Of a stretch of DNA of 64,000 nucleotides, positions 18,203-29,118 are shown piece by piece. Each line of letters starts with the position of its first letter. Within the stretch, counting starts at the first letter, position 1. The position numbers and the translations under genes are program-made. Where the stretch lies: assembly GCF_000187245.1 (NCBI RefSeq), contig NC_027861.1, positions 372,001-436,000 on the forward strand. Direction: 5' to 3'. The notes under the pieces were generated by a model, which saw only the letters and a program-made list of their open reading frames with translations, searched no databases and was not told the origin of the DNA. Origin of the DNA: Ogataea parapolymorpha DL-1 (taxonomy: Eukaryota; Ascomycota; Pichiomycetes; Pichiales; Pichiaceae).

Positions 18203-19771
18203 TTAGATGCTCCAGTGATCCGTAAGCGAGCTATCGTCAGGGTCATGGCTCATCAGCTCAAGAGAATATAATAGTAGCACACCAAAAATGTTTATCCAGT
18301 TCCACACTTGCCACGAGTGGACTGAGTTACTAACCTCAGGAACTTGAGCGCTGGAACCTCCGAACTGAAAATTGAGCCAGTTCCAAAAGTGATTGTGCGT
18401 GTCGAGCTCATCAATATATTGGATCATAAGGTTCGTGTAAACAGCAATGATGATACAAGGAGAGTAGAGGTAAATCAAGCGACTCGAAGTTGACTTGTTT
18501 CTAGCCCTCGTTTCATGTCTGTTCGCTTTTGCAGGAGTTGGTGAAGAAGGTGTTGAAAGAGGGGAACCTTTTTGAACCGGTTGAAGGATCGGAATGATTT
18601 TGGTTGCGGCGAAAAACACACATATTCTGTATGCTAACTGAATAAGAATCGAAAAGGTGAGGTTGCTAATAGAAATCTTGAGGAAATCCCAAAGAGACTC
18701 AAATGACTTAGGGAAATTTTCCGTAATGAATTTAATCACGACGTCCACAATAAATTCTTTCACTTTGACGTAAACCAACAGTAGTTTATCTTTAGTGGTG
18801 GACTTGGCCAAGAACTCAAAATGCACGTAATCAAGAAGATCCCTTCCTGTCTTGAAGTTATTAAATGTTGTCTGGATCGAATTGAGAAATTCCTTATTCA
18901 ATGAGTTGGCTTGGTAGTCCAAATTCTTGAACTCGTTCATAATAAATTTGAGCAACATATTGAAATTCATCTCTGAAAGTTCGGGAAACAGCTCGTAGCA
19001 GCATTTCACAATATATGCCACCATAAGGGAGCACTCCAGAGGAGATGCTTTCCCAGAATAGATTCCAAAAACAGTGATCAGTATTGTACAAGTGAACGCA
19101 GATCCTAATAATGAGGCGGAAATAAGTCCAACTCTTTGCAAATCTATAGGAGACACATATATTTTCACAAAGAAGAACAGGCAGGAAGATAAAATGCACG
19201 CACTTGTGATAAGGTTGACAATTGACCAGGTGTCGGACTTGTGCTTTATCAGATATTGTGACATTTGTCCGATAGCCTGTATCGAAAGCAGTGAGCAAAA
19301 CCCTTCCAGGATAGTAAACAAAGGAGTAGAGTTCATAAGGAATAATTTCCAGGATTTTATGATGAAATTCCACCAAATCTTTTTCATCAGTGTACTTGCA
19401 TTATACTCGTCAGAAGATGTGAACACGGTTAAAAAAATGGATAGCAAGCTGGGAAGTAGAAAGTGTTGGGTGTAGTAAAGGAATGACGAAATGATGCGAT
19501 GGTATTTGAGGACCCTAAGGGTAGCGAGACAGAAATAGATGAGCAAAATGGTGATGGAGTAACTCAGGCCACAGTCTATTCCACCTATCTCAAAACTTAA
19601 GGGGATGGTTAAAACGATATAGAACAGATAAATTGACGCCAAAAATATTCGTATCAATTGCAAAATCGTGTCATATATGTTGATTCTCTTATGGTCATTG
19701 ATCATTGAGGAAGTAGTCCGGCTTCCGATGGGAGATTGTTTGGGTGAACTCATTTTGATATTTCGCGTCAA
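18203..19771 (-). CDS. ICE2: ER membrane protein Ice2
   Basis: A 522-residue multi-spanning membrane protein with 8-10 hydrophobic segments. The segment near TPLFTILEGFCSLLSIQAIGQ and the overall layout fit the fungal Ice2 family (491 residues in S. cerevisiae). Ice2 promotes ER membrane biogenesis, cortical ER inheritance and use of lipid droplets for phospholipid synthesis, partly by opposing Pah1 activation. A hydrophilic Ser/Pro/Arg insert (about 405-430) interrupts the C-terminal helices. An alternative start is Met7. The family call rests on general resemblance and one motif. The gene is divergent from UTP25. Confidence 0.75.
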   Translation of the reverse strand: MTRNIKMSSPKQSPIGSRTTSSMINDHKRINIYDTILQLIRIFLASIYLFYIVLTIPLSFEIGGIDCGLSYSITILLIYFCLATLRVLKYHRIISSFLYYTQHFLLPSLLSIFLTVFTSSDEYNASTLMKKIWWNFIIKSWKLFLMNSTPLFTILEGFCSLLSIQAIGQMSQYLIKHKSDTWSIVNLITSACILSSCLFFFVKIYVSPIDLQRVGLISASLLGSAFTCTILITVFGIYSGKASPLECSLMVAYIVKCCYELFPELSEMNFNMLLKFIMNEFKNLDYQANSLNKEFLNSIQTTFNNFKTGRDLLDYVHFEFLAKSTTKDKLLLVYVKVKEFIVDVVIKFITENFPKSFESLWDFLKISISNLTFSILIQLAYRICVFFAATKIIPILQPVQKGSPLSTPSSPTPAKANRHETRARNKSTSSRLIYLYSPCIIIAVYTNLMIQYIDELDTHNHFWNWLNFQFGGSSAQVPEVSNSVHSWQVWNWINIFGVLLLYSLELMSHDPDDSSLTDHWSI

Positions 19772-19980
19772 GCGTTTAAACGGGCGATATATATAATATC
19801 TTCAGGTAGCTAGACACAATGCTTCAACAATGTTTGAATTAGAACAGTAGCTGCCAACAGCGAAAACAATGCCTTGATGAAATTATGATAAAGCGTTTTA
19901 CACTATATTGTTTCAAAAATTTTTTTATTTGCGAAATCCTAAAGGGTAAAAAATAATAGATATCCTTGCAATCTTTTATA

Positions 19981-22212
19981 ATGCCATCTAATTTGGCTAG
20001 ACCGGAGAAAAGGCAGAGCCAAGGGAATGATGCTACGACATCCAATAAAAAGAAGTTTAAAAGTGGAAGAAAGGAACTTCGAGAAGTTCACAAAGGGAGA
20101 AATAGTCAGATACAACTTAAAGAAAATCCACAAGAAGTAGACCAAAAACCTGAAGCGGATGAGGAAGAAGTAGAAGAAGATGTTTCCACTGAAACCCCAG
20201 AGATTGGGGCATATAGTGCTCTTGTCACCCTTCTCAAAAGCGACCACCCAGAGATTGTGAAGAAGAAATCAAAAAAGAAGGTGGTAGCTAGAGAGAACGA
20301 GGCTGAGAACGAAGAGATCCCTATTTACGAAGCGGAAGAAGAGGAAGAGGATAATGGGGAAGAAGAAAATGAAGAACTAGCGGACGATGACAAGGAACAG
20401 GATAATGAGGATGTGCATAATAGATTTGATGCATTCAACAGACATTTTAATGATGAGGACAAGATAGAGAAGGAAATCGACGCTTACTTGAGAAGCCAGC
20501 CCAAGATCAAATTGGCCGAAAGACAACAACTAGGGAAAGCTATTAAACTTGATTACAGATATATTGAGTCAGATGGAAGTGCTCCAAAAAACATTCGGAA
20601 AAAACTCAAGTACCATAACGTCAAGCAAAAACTTCAGAACGAGTTTTTGAACAGAGAACCGACAGATTTGGAGACCGAACTCTTAGAGTCATTGTTGAAT
20701 TACCAGAATGTCAACTTTCAGCTATTAGGCATGCCAGAAGGTGTGAGCACCAAATATCAAGAATACTACCTACTCCATTGTTTGAACCATGTATACAAGA
20801 CGAGAGATAGAGTTTTGAACAACAATGAGAAAAAAGCTCAGGTACAAAGACATATTGAAGAAGGAAAACTAAACCCTGCACACGAACCCGAATTTAGGGA
20901 TCAAGGATACACGCGTCCTAAAGTCCTGATCCTTCTTCCCACGCGAAACTTTGCTTGGGAGGTTGTGAACAAGTTAATTGAGCTTAGTTCTCCAGATACT
21001 GTGGAATATAAAACCAGGTTCAAGGAACAATACTATGATGCTTTTGATGTCAATGATCTTAATCCAAAAAAGCCTGTGGAGTTTAAGCAGTTTTTCAAAG
21101 GAAATTCCAATGACTTCTTTTGTCTGGGGATAAAGTTTACAAGGAAGACGCTTAAGCTGTTTTCCAAATTTGATCAGTCCGACATGATCGTTGCTTCTCC
21201 ATTAGGGTTGAGAATGACATTGGAAAAGACCAAAAAACCGTTTTTGAGTTCCATAGAGATTACTGTGCTGGATAAAGCTGAAGGTCTGCATATGCAGAAC
21301 TGGGACCATGTGAACACAGTCATGTCTCAAAGTCTAAACGCTCCACCAAAGAATTTTGACGACCTGAAAATTGATTTTAGTCGTATCAGGATGTGGGCAA
21401 TCAATGATCACTACAGGTATGTTTCACAGGTGATAGGCTTTACAAAGTACTCCTTCCCAGAGCTCAACAATGTAACGTTGAGTAATCCTAAAATATCGGC
21501 AAACCTGCTGGGGGGAACAGCGGTTTTTAAAACTATCTGTGGTGACAACGACAGTGAACTAGCCAACTTGAAATACCAGCTAACAAAAATGAGGATCATC
21601 AATAGCCAGACAAGGCTGAAACAGGTGTTTATGAGGTTTGAAGCAGATTCACTATTAGATGAACCAGATAAAAGATTTGCGTTTTTCAAAAATGTGTTAC
21701 TTCCACAGATCCAACACAAGGTATCATATGAAAGCGGCACTTTGATATATTTTGCATCATACATTGACTACATTCGTGTGAAACACTACCTGGAAAAGGA
21801 AACAAGTGTTGCCTTTGTTGCCATAGACGAGTATTCGTCCCAATCTCTTTTGACTCGAAATCGTGCCCTATTCATGAAGGGTCAAAGCGATGCCAAAATA
21901 ATGTTGTACACTGAGAGATTGCATTTCTACAAACGTTACGATATCAAAGGTGTGCGTAATGTGGTGTTCTATGGTATTCCTACAGATCCAAGTTTCTACT
22001 CCGAAGTGCTGAAGTTCATTGTCGATAATAAAATACGCCTCGACATGGCCAGCAGCAAATCAGAATATTCTGGCGACGTACTGGACTTAAATCTGTGCAT
22101 GGTGAGAGCTATGTTCAGCAAGTTGGATATGATGAAATTGGAGAGAATCGTTGGATCAAAGAACTCTCGGGTTCTTGCTCTAGGAGACAACGAAATGAAC
22201 GAATTCCAATGA
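19981..22212 (+). CDS. UTP25: U3 snoRNP-associated protein Utp25
   Basis: A 743-residue nucleolar factor of the small-subunit processome. The N-terminus is basic and then strongly acidic (about 55-150, runs of Glu and Asp). The body is a degenerate DEAD-box helicase fold: PKVLILLPTRNFAW replaces motif Ia, SDMIVASPLGLRM motif Ib, and VLDKAEGLHMQNWDHV stands where DEAD would be, so ATPase activity is not expected. The second lobe ends with GVRNVVFYGIPTDPSFYSEV. The ATG at 19981 is the first in frame. It converges with KSH1 15 bases away. Length agrees with yeast Utp25 (721). Confidence 0.92.
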   Translation: MPSNLARPEKRQSQGNDATTSNKKKFKSGRKELREVHKGRNSQIQLKENPQEVDQKPEADEEEVEEDVSTETPEIGAYSALVTLLKSDHPEIVKKKSKKKVVARENEAENEEIPIYEAEEEEEDNGEEENEELADDDKEQDNEDVHNRFDAFNRHFNDEDKIEKEIDAYLRSQPKIKLAERQQLGKAIKLDYRYIESDGSAPKNIRKKLKYHNVKQKLQNEFLNREPTDLETELLESLLNYQNVNFQLLGMPEGVSTKYQEYYLLHCLNHVYKTRDRVLNNNEKKAQVQRHIEEGKLNPAHEPEFRDQGYTRPKVLILLPTRNFAWEVVNKLIELSSPDTVEYKTRFKEQYYDAFDVNDLNPKKPVEFKQFFKGNSNDFFCLGIKFTRKTLKLFSKFDQSDMIVASPLGLRMTLEKTKKPFLSSIEITVLDKAEGLHMQNWDHVNTVMSQSLNAPPKNFDDLKIDFSRIRMWAINDHYRYVSQVIGFTKYSFPELNNVTLSNPKISANLLGGTAVFKTICGDNDSELANLKYQLTKMRIINSQTRLKQVFMRFEADSLLDEPDKRFAFFKNVLLPQIQHKVSYESGTLIYFASYIDYIRVKHYLEKETSVAFVAIDEYSSQSLLTRNRALFMKGQSDAKIMLYTERLHFYKRYDIKGVRNVVFYGIPTDPSFYSEVLKFIVDNKIRLDMASSKSEYSGDVLDLNLCMVRAMFSKLDMMKLERIVGSKNSRVLALGDNEMNEFQ

Positions 22213-22227
22213 TGCCTATAGCTTTGT

Positions 22228-22483
22228 TCATAGTAACTGATTGAGGGCAATCACAATACAGCAAATTGAGATATATGGACTAAGCCTTTCTCCGACTCTA
22301 GCGCATTTCCAGAACACTCCCAACACGCCTGTTTTATTTTTGTCTAATATTGCTGGCCACGAAGAATGTATGTATGTGGCAGTGCAAATCATTAAAAGAA
22401 GCACCTGCAAAAGAGATGTGAAATTGAATAAAGCGGACTGATTGTTAGATTAGAGGAAAAGAAGTATAATCGTAACTTACCAT
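22228..22483 (-). CDS. KSH1: Kish-family Golgi membrane protein Ksh1 (start codon split off by an intron)
   Basis: A 70-residue protein needed for secretion early in the pathway. Exon 1 is the ATG alone (22481-22483). A 43-base intron (22438-22480) begins GTAAGT and has a TCTAAC branch site and CAG end. Exon 2 (22228-22437) encodes SALFNFTSLLQVLLLMIC and continues through LDKNKTGVLGVFWKCARVGE to RLSPYISICCIVIAL. This matches the conserved Kish/TMEM167 family along its whole length: signal-like first helix, the NKTG.LG.FWKCAR.GER.SPY core, and a second helix. Without splicing the first exon has no family sequence, so the intron is well supported. Its stop lies 15 bases from the UTP25 stop. Confidence 0.9.
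22438..22480 (-). other. KSH1 intron, 43 nt
   Basis: Spliceosomal intron inserted directly after the ATG. The donor is GTAAGT, the branch site ATCTAAC and the acceptor CAG, with only 4 bases between the branch motif and the acceptor trinucleotide. Confidence 0.88.
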
Positions 22484-22698
22484 CGGCGTAATCACGTATT
22501 GAATTGAGAGAACGGTTTTTTGCTAAGGTAGAAAAAAAAACAATACACCCGTGCACGAGCTCCAATGCAACAAAATTAATAACTAGACTCAACTACTATC
22601 AACATTCTTCCGAAGCCTGGTAGGATGGATCATAATAAGTATATATTGGTCAGACTTCTTTTACCCCTTTGAAAACGTGCCAGCAAAGTTCCTGAACG

Positions 22699-23409
22699 AT
22701 GGCCGAAGAAGCTGAGATTTTTGATTTTGAACAAGCGAATAAGGAAGAGATCCTTATTGATGAAAAAGCATTGAAGACACAGTCGCTGCCACCTATTTTT
22801 CTTGGACACCAACAACGCTCTGACAGTGCGGATGAAGAGGAGTATGATAAGTTTGTTCCAACAGATCCGGCCTTAATCGAGCAGTACAAGAATAAACTCC
22901 ATAGAATTTCCTATACACCTCCGGAGAATTTCGCTTTGGTATGCGGATCAATATATCGCTCTTCGTTCCCGCGCATTGAGAACTTTGAATTCATGTTGAA
23001 ATTGAAACTGAAATCTGTATTATGTTTAATACCGGAAGAATACCCTTCGGAGAATATGGAGTTTTTGAGAGAAAACGATATTCAATTCTTTCAAGTCGGC
23101 CTCAGTGGAAATAAAGAACCGTTTGTTAAAATCAAACCCGACCAAGTGAACGAGGCATTGAAGATTATTGCTAACCCTGAGCATCATCCAATACTGGTGC
23201 ATTGTAACAGGGGAAAACACAGAACAGGATGTATAGTCGGATGCATTCGAAAATTACAGAAATGGTCATTAAGCATGATTTTTGACGAGTATCGACGTTT
23301 TGCCTACCCAAAGGAGCGACCGTTAGATCAACAATTCATCGAGATGTTCGATGATTCGCATATACAACAATACGCACAAGACCGCAATTGGCTTCCTCTA
23401 GAATGGTGA
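22699..23409 (+). CDS. SIW14: Inositol pyrophosphate phosphatase Siw14 (PFA-DSP family)
   Basis: A 236-residue atypical dual-specificity phosphatase. The P-loop is His168-Cys169-N-R-G-K-H-Arg175-T-G, the CX5R signature in the basic form (CxxGKHRTG) that favours inositol pyrophosphates such as 5-PP-InsP5. Family strings PENFALVCGSIYRSSFP and KSVLCLIPEEYP are present. The N-terminal 45 residues are acidic and unconserved. Siw14/Oca3 removes the beta-phosphate of 5-diphosphoinositol polyphosphates and affects stress signalling. It converges with AIM19 18 bases away. The related Oca1/2/4/6 proteins are less likely given the intact motif. Confidence 0.9.
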   Translation: MAEEAEIFDFEQANKEEILIDEKALKTQSLPPIFLGHQQRSDSADEEEYDKFVPTDPALIEQYKNKLHRISYTPPENFALVCGSIYRSSFPRIENFEFMLKLKLKSVLCLIPEEYPSENMEFLRENDIQFFQVGLSGNKEPFVKIKPDQVNEALKIIANPEHHPILVHCNRGKHRTGCIVGCIRKLQKWSLSMIFDEYRRFAYPKERPLDQQFIEMFDDSHIQQYAQDRNWLPLEW

Positions 23410-23427
23410 CTTTATGCAACATTCACC

Positions 23428-23853
23428 TCAATAGAATCCGAAGAACCGACCACCATAGATTACACTATTCAGGCCAGCTCCTACCAGGAGGAATTTCGGA
23501 TAAAGCTTCCAACTCCATATTGCACGACGAGAGTTGGCCAAACAGTAAAGAAAGCTCCATGCACTAATTAAACCCGAGCCGTTGACCGGATCATTATCGT
23601 AGCACATAAACCCCCCAAGCCCAATGAAAGAACCGAATAACAACGTGTGAATACCATTCGGATAAGGAGAAATAGGCTTGGATGGTTTCAATATTGCAGG
23701 CAGTAACCGAGAAGTTTGGGCTCGGGAAGCTGCAGCTAATTGGACTTCAATTGGCGGCTTGATGGCATTTGTGGCCAGCAATCCTGCAGTGAATGCCCAA
23801 GCTGGAACTGGTGAGTTGGAAAGCTCGTGGAATTGAGACTTGTTAACAGACAT
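23428..23853 (-). CDS. AIM19: Mitochondrial inner membrane protein Aim19
   Basis: A 141-residue membrane protein of the fungal Aim19 family (157 in S. cerevisiae). The conserved second half, GGFMCYDNDPVNGSGLISAW and then LNSVIYGGRFF, is the family core. It has about four short hydrophobic segments and no clear cleavable presequence. Its molecular role is not established. Loss in yeast alters mitochondrial inheritance. A TTACGTAA-containing dyad (23926-23939) lies 72 bases upstream of the ATG. Confidence 0.85.
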   Translation of the reverse strand: MSVNKSQFHELSNSPVPAWAFTAGLLATNAIKPPIEVQLAAASRAQTSRLLPAILKPSKPISPYPNGIHTLLFGSFIGLGGFMCYDNDPVNGSGLISAWSFLYCLANSRRAIWSWKLYPKFLLVGAGLNSVIYGGRFFGFY

Positions 23854-23983
23854 TTTGATATTTCAAAAAATCCTAGACAGCAAAGATAGCAGAGCGAAAA
23901 ATAAATGTCACTTCTAGGAGCCGCTGTTACTTACGTAACCAAAAATTAAATCGATAGATTTCTAATATACAATGTACCCAGGT

Positions 23984-25023
<1,040 letters not shown>

Positions 25024-25196
25024 AGTTGCTTTGTGGAGTTTCTTTACTTTTGTATTCTAGTGTCGGCAGCAATATATTGGTCAAATACCAACGACTTAAA
25101 AAGCGAAAATTAATTCCGGGGCAAAATAAATACCATAACAGAACATGTAGTTGAACGTGTTATAAATATGCTAAAGCTGCATCTGGAGATGGTGGA

Positions 25197-25760
25197 ATGA
25201 ACTCTTATCAGCCACTTTTGTGCCTCTTGTGCCTTTGCACATCGTTGTTTGGTTACCCTGTGAGGCAGAATGTGACACTCACTCAGTCATTCTATCCCAT
25301 GGAGCTTTTCGTAAGGACAAGTAATTCAACAATTTCAAATCTCCATCTTAATGCAATCAATGAAGGAAGTGGCATTGACTACATTTTCCTGGTGGATACT
25401 GAGCTATCAAATATACAGTTAATATACAATACGGCCACAAGAAAAGCAGAGTCGCTTGCTACCAACAGGCAGCTGATGCTTCTGGACAAATTTGTGGCAC
25501 TGTCTCAGGGTGTCTCACTCACTAATTGGGATTTGTCAGAGATAATTAGACTTCATGACACTGCCAAGGGCATCACTTATATCCAAGGTCGACTTGTTCC
25601 GAACAAGTATGAAGATGGCAACTTCTATGCGTGTACATACGCAAACGACCCTAACGGATATTCCGATATTCTCCCCGAGCTAATCTATTACTCCGGTACC
25701 CCAGAAGACAATTGTCTGAAAGTCTACGTCTACGCAAACTTGATTGAAAAGGGCAAATAA
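25197..25760 (+). CDS. Small secreted protein of unknown function (copy B)
   Basis: A 187-residue protein with a signal peptide (hydrophobic residues 6-19, ending near LFGYPV). N-glycosylation sequons (NVT, NST) are present and no membrane segment follows. Residues 145-166 repeat the pattern of the secreted protein at 1969-2505: an AC pair, five residues, Pro, two residues, YS, four residues, ELIYYS, without gaps. A few further matches (ITYIQG against ILYLNG) lie upstream. I do not recognise a known family. The start ATG follows a TATA-like TTATAAATATG (25160) at a short distance. It converges with the isocitrate dehydrogenase gene after 29 bases. Confidence 0.7.
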   Translation: MNSYQPLLCLLCLCTSLFGYPVRQNVTLTQSFYPMELFVRTSNSTISNLHLNAINEGSGIDYIFLVDTELSNIQLIYNTATRKAESLATNRQLMLLDKFVALSQGVSLTNWDLSEIIRLHDTAKGITYIQGRLVPNKYEDGNFYACTYANDPNGYSDILPELIYYSGTPEDNCLKVYVYANLIEKGK

Positions 25761-25789
25761 ATATGTAGGTTAAGCAATAAATAATCAAT

Positions 25790-27016
25790 CTATGCTTCCA
25801 AAAGCGAACCGAGCTTTTTTGCAACAGCCTCAATGAATTCCTCGGTCGTCACATAGGAAGAGCGCTCAGTCTCTCCTCTAGCTAGAGCGAGGTCTTTGGT
25901 CATTATGCCGTCCTTAACTGTATCAATGGTGGCCTTTTCTAGAGTTTTGCCAAATTTAACAACGTCCGGAGTATCGTCTAACTCTCCCCTTTTGATCAGA
26001 CCTCTACTCCAAGCAAATATGGAAGCAATTGAGTTCGTGGACGTTTCCTTACCTTGTTGATGCTGCCTATAATGCCTGGTAACGGTTCCATGGGCTGCCT
26101 CTGCCTCAAAAGATTTGCCATCTGCAGAAATAAGAACTGATGTCATCAAACCCAAGGAGCCAAATCCTTGTGCCACAACATCTGATTGAACGTCACCATC
26201 GTAGTTCTTCATGGCAATGATGAATCCTCCTTTGGATTTCACCATCTGGGCCACCATATCGTCAATTAGGCGGTGCTCATACCAAATTCCCAGCTTCTCA
26301 AACTTATCCTTGTACCGTGTCTCGTAAATATTTTGGAAAGTATCTTTGAACAGGCCATCGTACTGCTTCAAAATAGTGTTTTTCGTCGACATGTATAGCG
26401 GCAGCTTACGGTCAAGTGCCAGTTCAAAAGAGCTGACAGCAAAACCTTTGATAGACTCCTCAGTGTTGTACATTGACAAGGCACAGCCTTTACCATCAAA
26501 ATTATAAACAGGGATTTCTATGTTTTTGCTACCATCTTTGGGAACAAAAACTATCTTGAGCTCTCCTCCGCAATCTGGAGTCACAATATTTTCACACTTG
26601 TACTGATCTCCAAAAGCGTGTCTCCCAATGATGATTGGTTTCTCCCAATGCTGAATGATTCTAGGAATATTGTCGATAATGATAGGTTCACGAAAAACCG
26701 TACCACCTAAAACGTTTCTAATGGTACCGTTTGGGGACAACCACATCTTTTTAAGACCAAACTCTTTAACACGGGCCTCATCAGGAGTGATGGTAGCACA
26801 CTTGACTGCAACGCCATACTTCTGGGTGGCCAGTGCAGAGTCAATTGTAACTTTATCAGAAGTTTGATCTCTGTACTCAATGCCAAGGTCATAGTATTTG
26901 AGATCGATGTCCAAGAATGGAAGAATCAACTGATCCTTGATCAACTTCCAAATAATTCTTGTCATCTCATCCCCATCCATTTCTACCACCGGTGTCTTAA
27001 CTTTGATTTTCGTCAT
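25790..27016 (-). CDS. IDP2: NADP-dependent isocitrate dehydrogenase
   Basis: Oxidises isocitrate to 2-oxoglutarate with NADP, supplying NADPH. The 408-residue protein starts [24 protein letters not shown], with no presequence, and keeps the family active-site strings ([65 protein letters not shown], the last being the NADP-binding region). It ends LGSLLEA, not a peroxisomal SKL-type signal. The lack of targeting sequences points to the cytosolic form, hence the tentative symbol. Confidence 0.92.
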   Translation of the reverse strand: MTKIKVKTPVVEMDGDEMTRIIWKLIKDQLILPFLDIDLKYYDLGIEYRDQTSDKVTIDSALATQKYGVAVKCATITPDEARVKEFGLKKMWLSPNGTIRNVLGGTVFREPIIIDNIPRIIQHWEKPIIIGRHAFGDQYKCENIVTPDCGGELKIVFVPKDGSKNIEIPVYNFDGKGCALSMYNTEESIKGFAVSSFELALDRKLPLYMSTKNTILKQYDGLFKDTFQNIYETRYKDKFEKLGIWYEHRLIDDMVAQMVKSKGGFIIAMKNYDGDVQSDVVAQGFGSLGLMTSVLISADGKSFEAEAAHGTVTRHYRQHQQGKETSTNSIASIFAWSRGLIKRGELDDTPDVVKFGKTLEKATIDTVKDGIMTKDLALARGETERSSYVTTEEFIEAVAKKLGSLLEA

Positions 27017-27294
27017 ATTGCTCTTGCTTGTTCCTGAAATCTAAATTGTACCTCTATTTATAATCCGCCGTGTTTATGCGGAATTGGATGCGTTAACCTC
27101 TGCTCCATCTCGGAGTCGAGTTTTCAGGCCAATCATATTGCATTTCAATATAATTCATGCACCCCATAAATAATTTCTCCCCAGATTATCAATCCTTTTC
27201 TCCGGGGTAAAATTCGTTTCCCCAATACTACAGATATTTTTATACTCGATAATTTGTATAATCTAGAAATACATTAATTTGAAAAATCACCTAT
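27017..27294. other. Intergenic region upstream of the isocitrate dehydrogenase gene
   Basis: 278 bases of AT-rich promoter-type sequence with TATTTATAA at about 27054-27062, some 40 bases before the ATG. Nothing else recognised. Confidence 0.4.
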
Positions 27295-28815
27295 CTAATT
27301 TCCCCCAAGTAGTCGCTCATCGATGTTGAAATGCTCTTCCTTTTGAGGGGGATTACCATAGTACTGTGCTGTCGGGTATTGGTATGAAGCTTGCGTCTGC
27401 GATCCTTGCTGTTGAGTAGGGTAGTGTTGCACCGATGATGAAGCTTGCTGGGAGCCATAGTGTTGAGGATACGATGGGTAGTGTTGTGGCTGGTCTTTCA
27501 AAGCTTGAACTGCAGCAACGGCTGCTGCTGCCTGTTGCTCCACTTCCTTTTTGTTGTCTGCATCAATAGTTGGATATCCCTGGGGCCATCCAAGGCTCTC
27601 ATGAGATTGCCCACTGTGGCCATGCGCTTGCAAAATAGGTGCTTGGGATTGGTGGAATTGCTGTTCGACTGCCAAATCTTCGTCGGCCACCTTGCGGCTT
27701 TTGATTTCCGAGTTCGTGGGCACCATTCCCTTCTTTTTCAATATTCTGATCTCATTGTAGATGTCTTCTCTCTTGATGACAATGTCACTGAAAATCGCCG
27801 TGAGCTTTTGGTGTATCACGGAAGGCTTATCACCCGTTGAGTACAGATCCTTAATGGTAGAGTTGACTCTGTTGGAGCGTTTTCTCAGCATGGGAAAATC
27901 TTCGAGAGGGTTCAGCTTGGCATGGTTGTGCTTATTCTCCGTAATCTTCAACGTCCAATAGTTCTTCTTCTTGGAGAAGTTAGCCACCATCGCAAAAGGA
28001 CATCTGATCTTCTTGGTTCCAATTTTTTTGGACTCGTATTGAGACTGCAAATCGTTGGCCTCATTGAACCGCTGACCAGCTTGATTTTTCTTACTCCTCT
28101 TCTCTCTGTAAGAACCCCCTAGCTCACATGTGAAGTATATAGCCTTATTATTAGAGTGCGCGATAGCAATACCAAATTCGTTCTTTTTACCAAACTCCTT
28201 CACAAACTCTTTCAACACGTTCACATTATCAAACACCTGCTCCTCCATCATGGGCGTCACAAGATAATCACTTGGATCACTTCCATCCGAGACATTCACC
28301 GATGTATTCATATGGCGATTGGAAACCTGTTGGTAGTCACCTGAGTGAGATATCTGTTGACCAGTCACCTGAGGAATGTGATACGACTGACTTTGAGTAA
28401 CTTGCGGAGGAGGTGGGAGATGATATTGTTGAGACTGAGACTGCTGGTTTTGTTGGTAGTCAAATTGGGGTTGCCCGTGGGACTGGGTGAAGTATTGTTG
28501 AGCATGCTGTTGGTGTTGAGCGACAGCAGCTTGGGCCGCCTGAGCCACCATAGTTTCATTCACTATCCTTTGGGTCTCAGCATCAGATTCCTGCTTCAAA
28601 GTAATCTTTCTAGATTGAGGTCCTTGCTGTGCCTGGGGATAATTGGGAATATGAAGACTAGAGAGATCTGCGTTGTACTTAGGGATGAGTGAGGAGTCGG
28701 CTTGCTGGGATACAAACTGAGAGTTTGTTAATTGGTTCAGATCATGAGTCTGACTCATCAATTCTTCATCGATAAGCGAGCTATCAACTTTTTGTCTTTT
28801 GTTTCTGTGAGACAT
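27295..28815 (-). CDS. Gln-rich transcription factor with FAR1/WRKY-GCM1-type zinc domain
   Basis: A 506-residue nuclear protein. Residues about 190-300 carry a domain with the pattern of the WRKY-GCM1/FAR1 zinc fold: IAIAHSNNKAIYFTCELGGSY, then RCPFAMVANFSKKKNYWTL and KITENKHNHAKLNP, giving Cys, Cys, His and His ligands. Long Gln/His/Ser/Tyr-rich stretches (about 85-160 and 400-490) flank it and look like activation or prion-like regions. The start NKRQK is an NLS candidate. Such proteins in yeasts derive from, or share ancestry with, Mutator-like transposase DNA-binding domains (for example Aft, and possibly Candida Rbf1). I cannot fix the orthologue. Confidence 0.72.
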   Translation of the reverse strand: MSHRNKRQKVDSSLIDEELMSQTHDLNQLTNSQFVSQQADSSLIPKYNADLSSLHIPNYPQAQQGPQSRKITLKQESDAETQRIVNETMVAQAAQAAVAQHQQHAQQYFTQSHGQPQFDYQQNQQSQSQQYHLPPPPQVTQSQSYHIPQVTGQQISHSGDYQQVSNRHMNTSVNVSDGSDPSDYLVTPMMEEQVFDNVNVLKEFVKEFGKKNEFGIAIAHSNNKAIYFTCELGGSYREKRSKKNQAGQRFNEANDLQSQYESKKIGTKKIRCPFAMVANFSKKKNYWTLKITENKHNHAKLNPLEDFPMLRKRSNRVNSTIKDLYSTGDKPSVIHQKLTAIFSDIVIKREDIYNEIRILKKKGMVPTNSEIKSRKVADEDLAVEQQFHQSQAPILQAHGHSGQSHESLGWPQGYPTIDADNKKEVEQQAAAAVAAVQALKDQPQHYPSYPQHYGSQQASSSVQHYPTQQQGSQTQASYQYPTAQYYGNPPQKEEHFNIDERLLGGN

Positions 28816-29118
28816 ACTGAAGGTCGTGCTTGGTCGTGTTTTTAAATCTAAAGGAAGTGTTCAAGTACAAAAAACAGTGTAAACAATTTGATATTGAAAG
28901 CAAAATGGGAGAACCGTTTGGCTAACAGACCAATTGGATTGCGTGATAGAGAATGACCCGTAAACATATATGGCAGTGCCATTTTTTTTTTTTAAAGCAC
29001 CGGTTTTTGTGAGAACAATAAGAATCTTGGCTGGTGCAGAGATGCATCTAGATAGATAGTCATCTTCATTTAATCCCTCTTTTGCCATTGACATGACCAT
29101 CGCACATCAAACCGGACC
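28816..29118. promoter_or_regulatory. Divergent promoter region, FAR1-type factor / DMT transporter
   Basis: 303 bases between two divergent ATGs, with a poly(T) tract at about 28983-28993. No gene or strong motif recognised. Confidence 0.4.
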
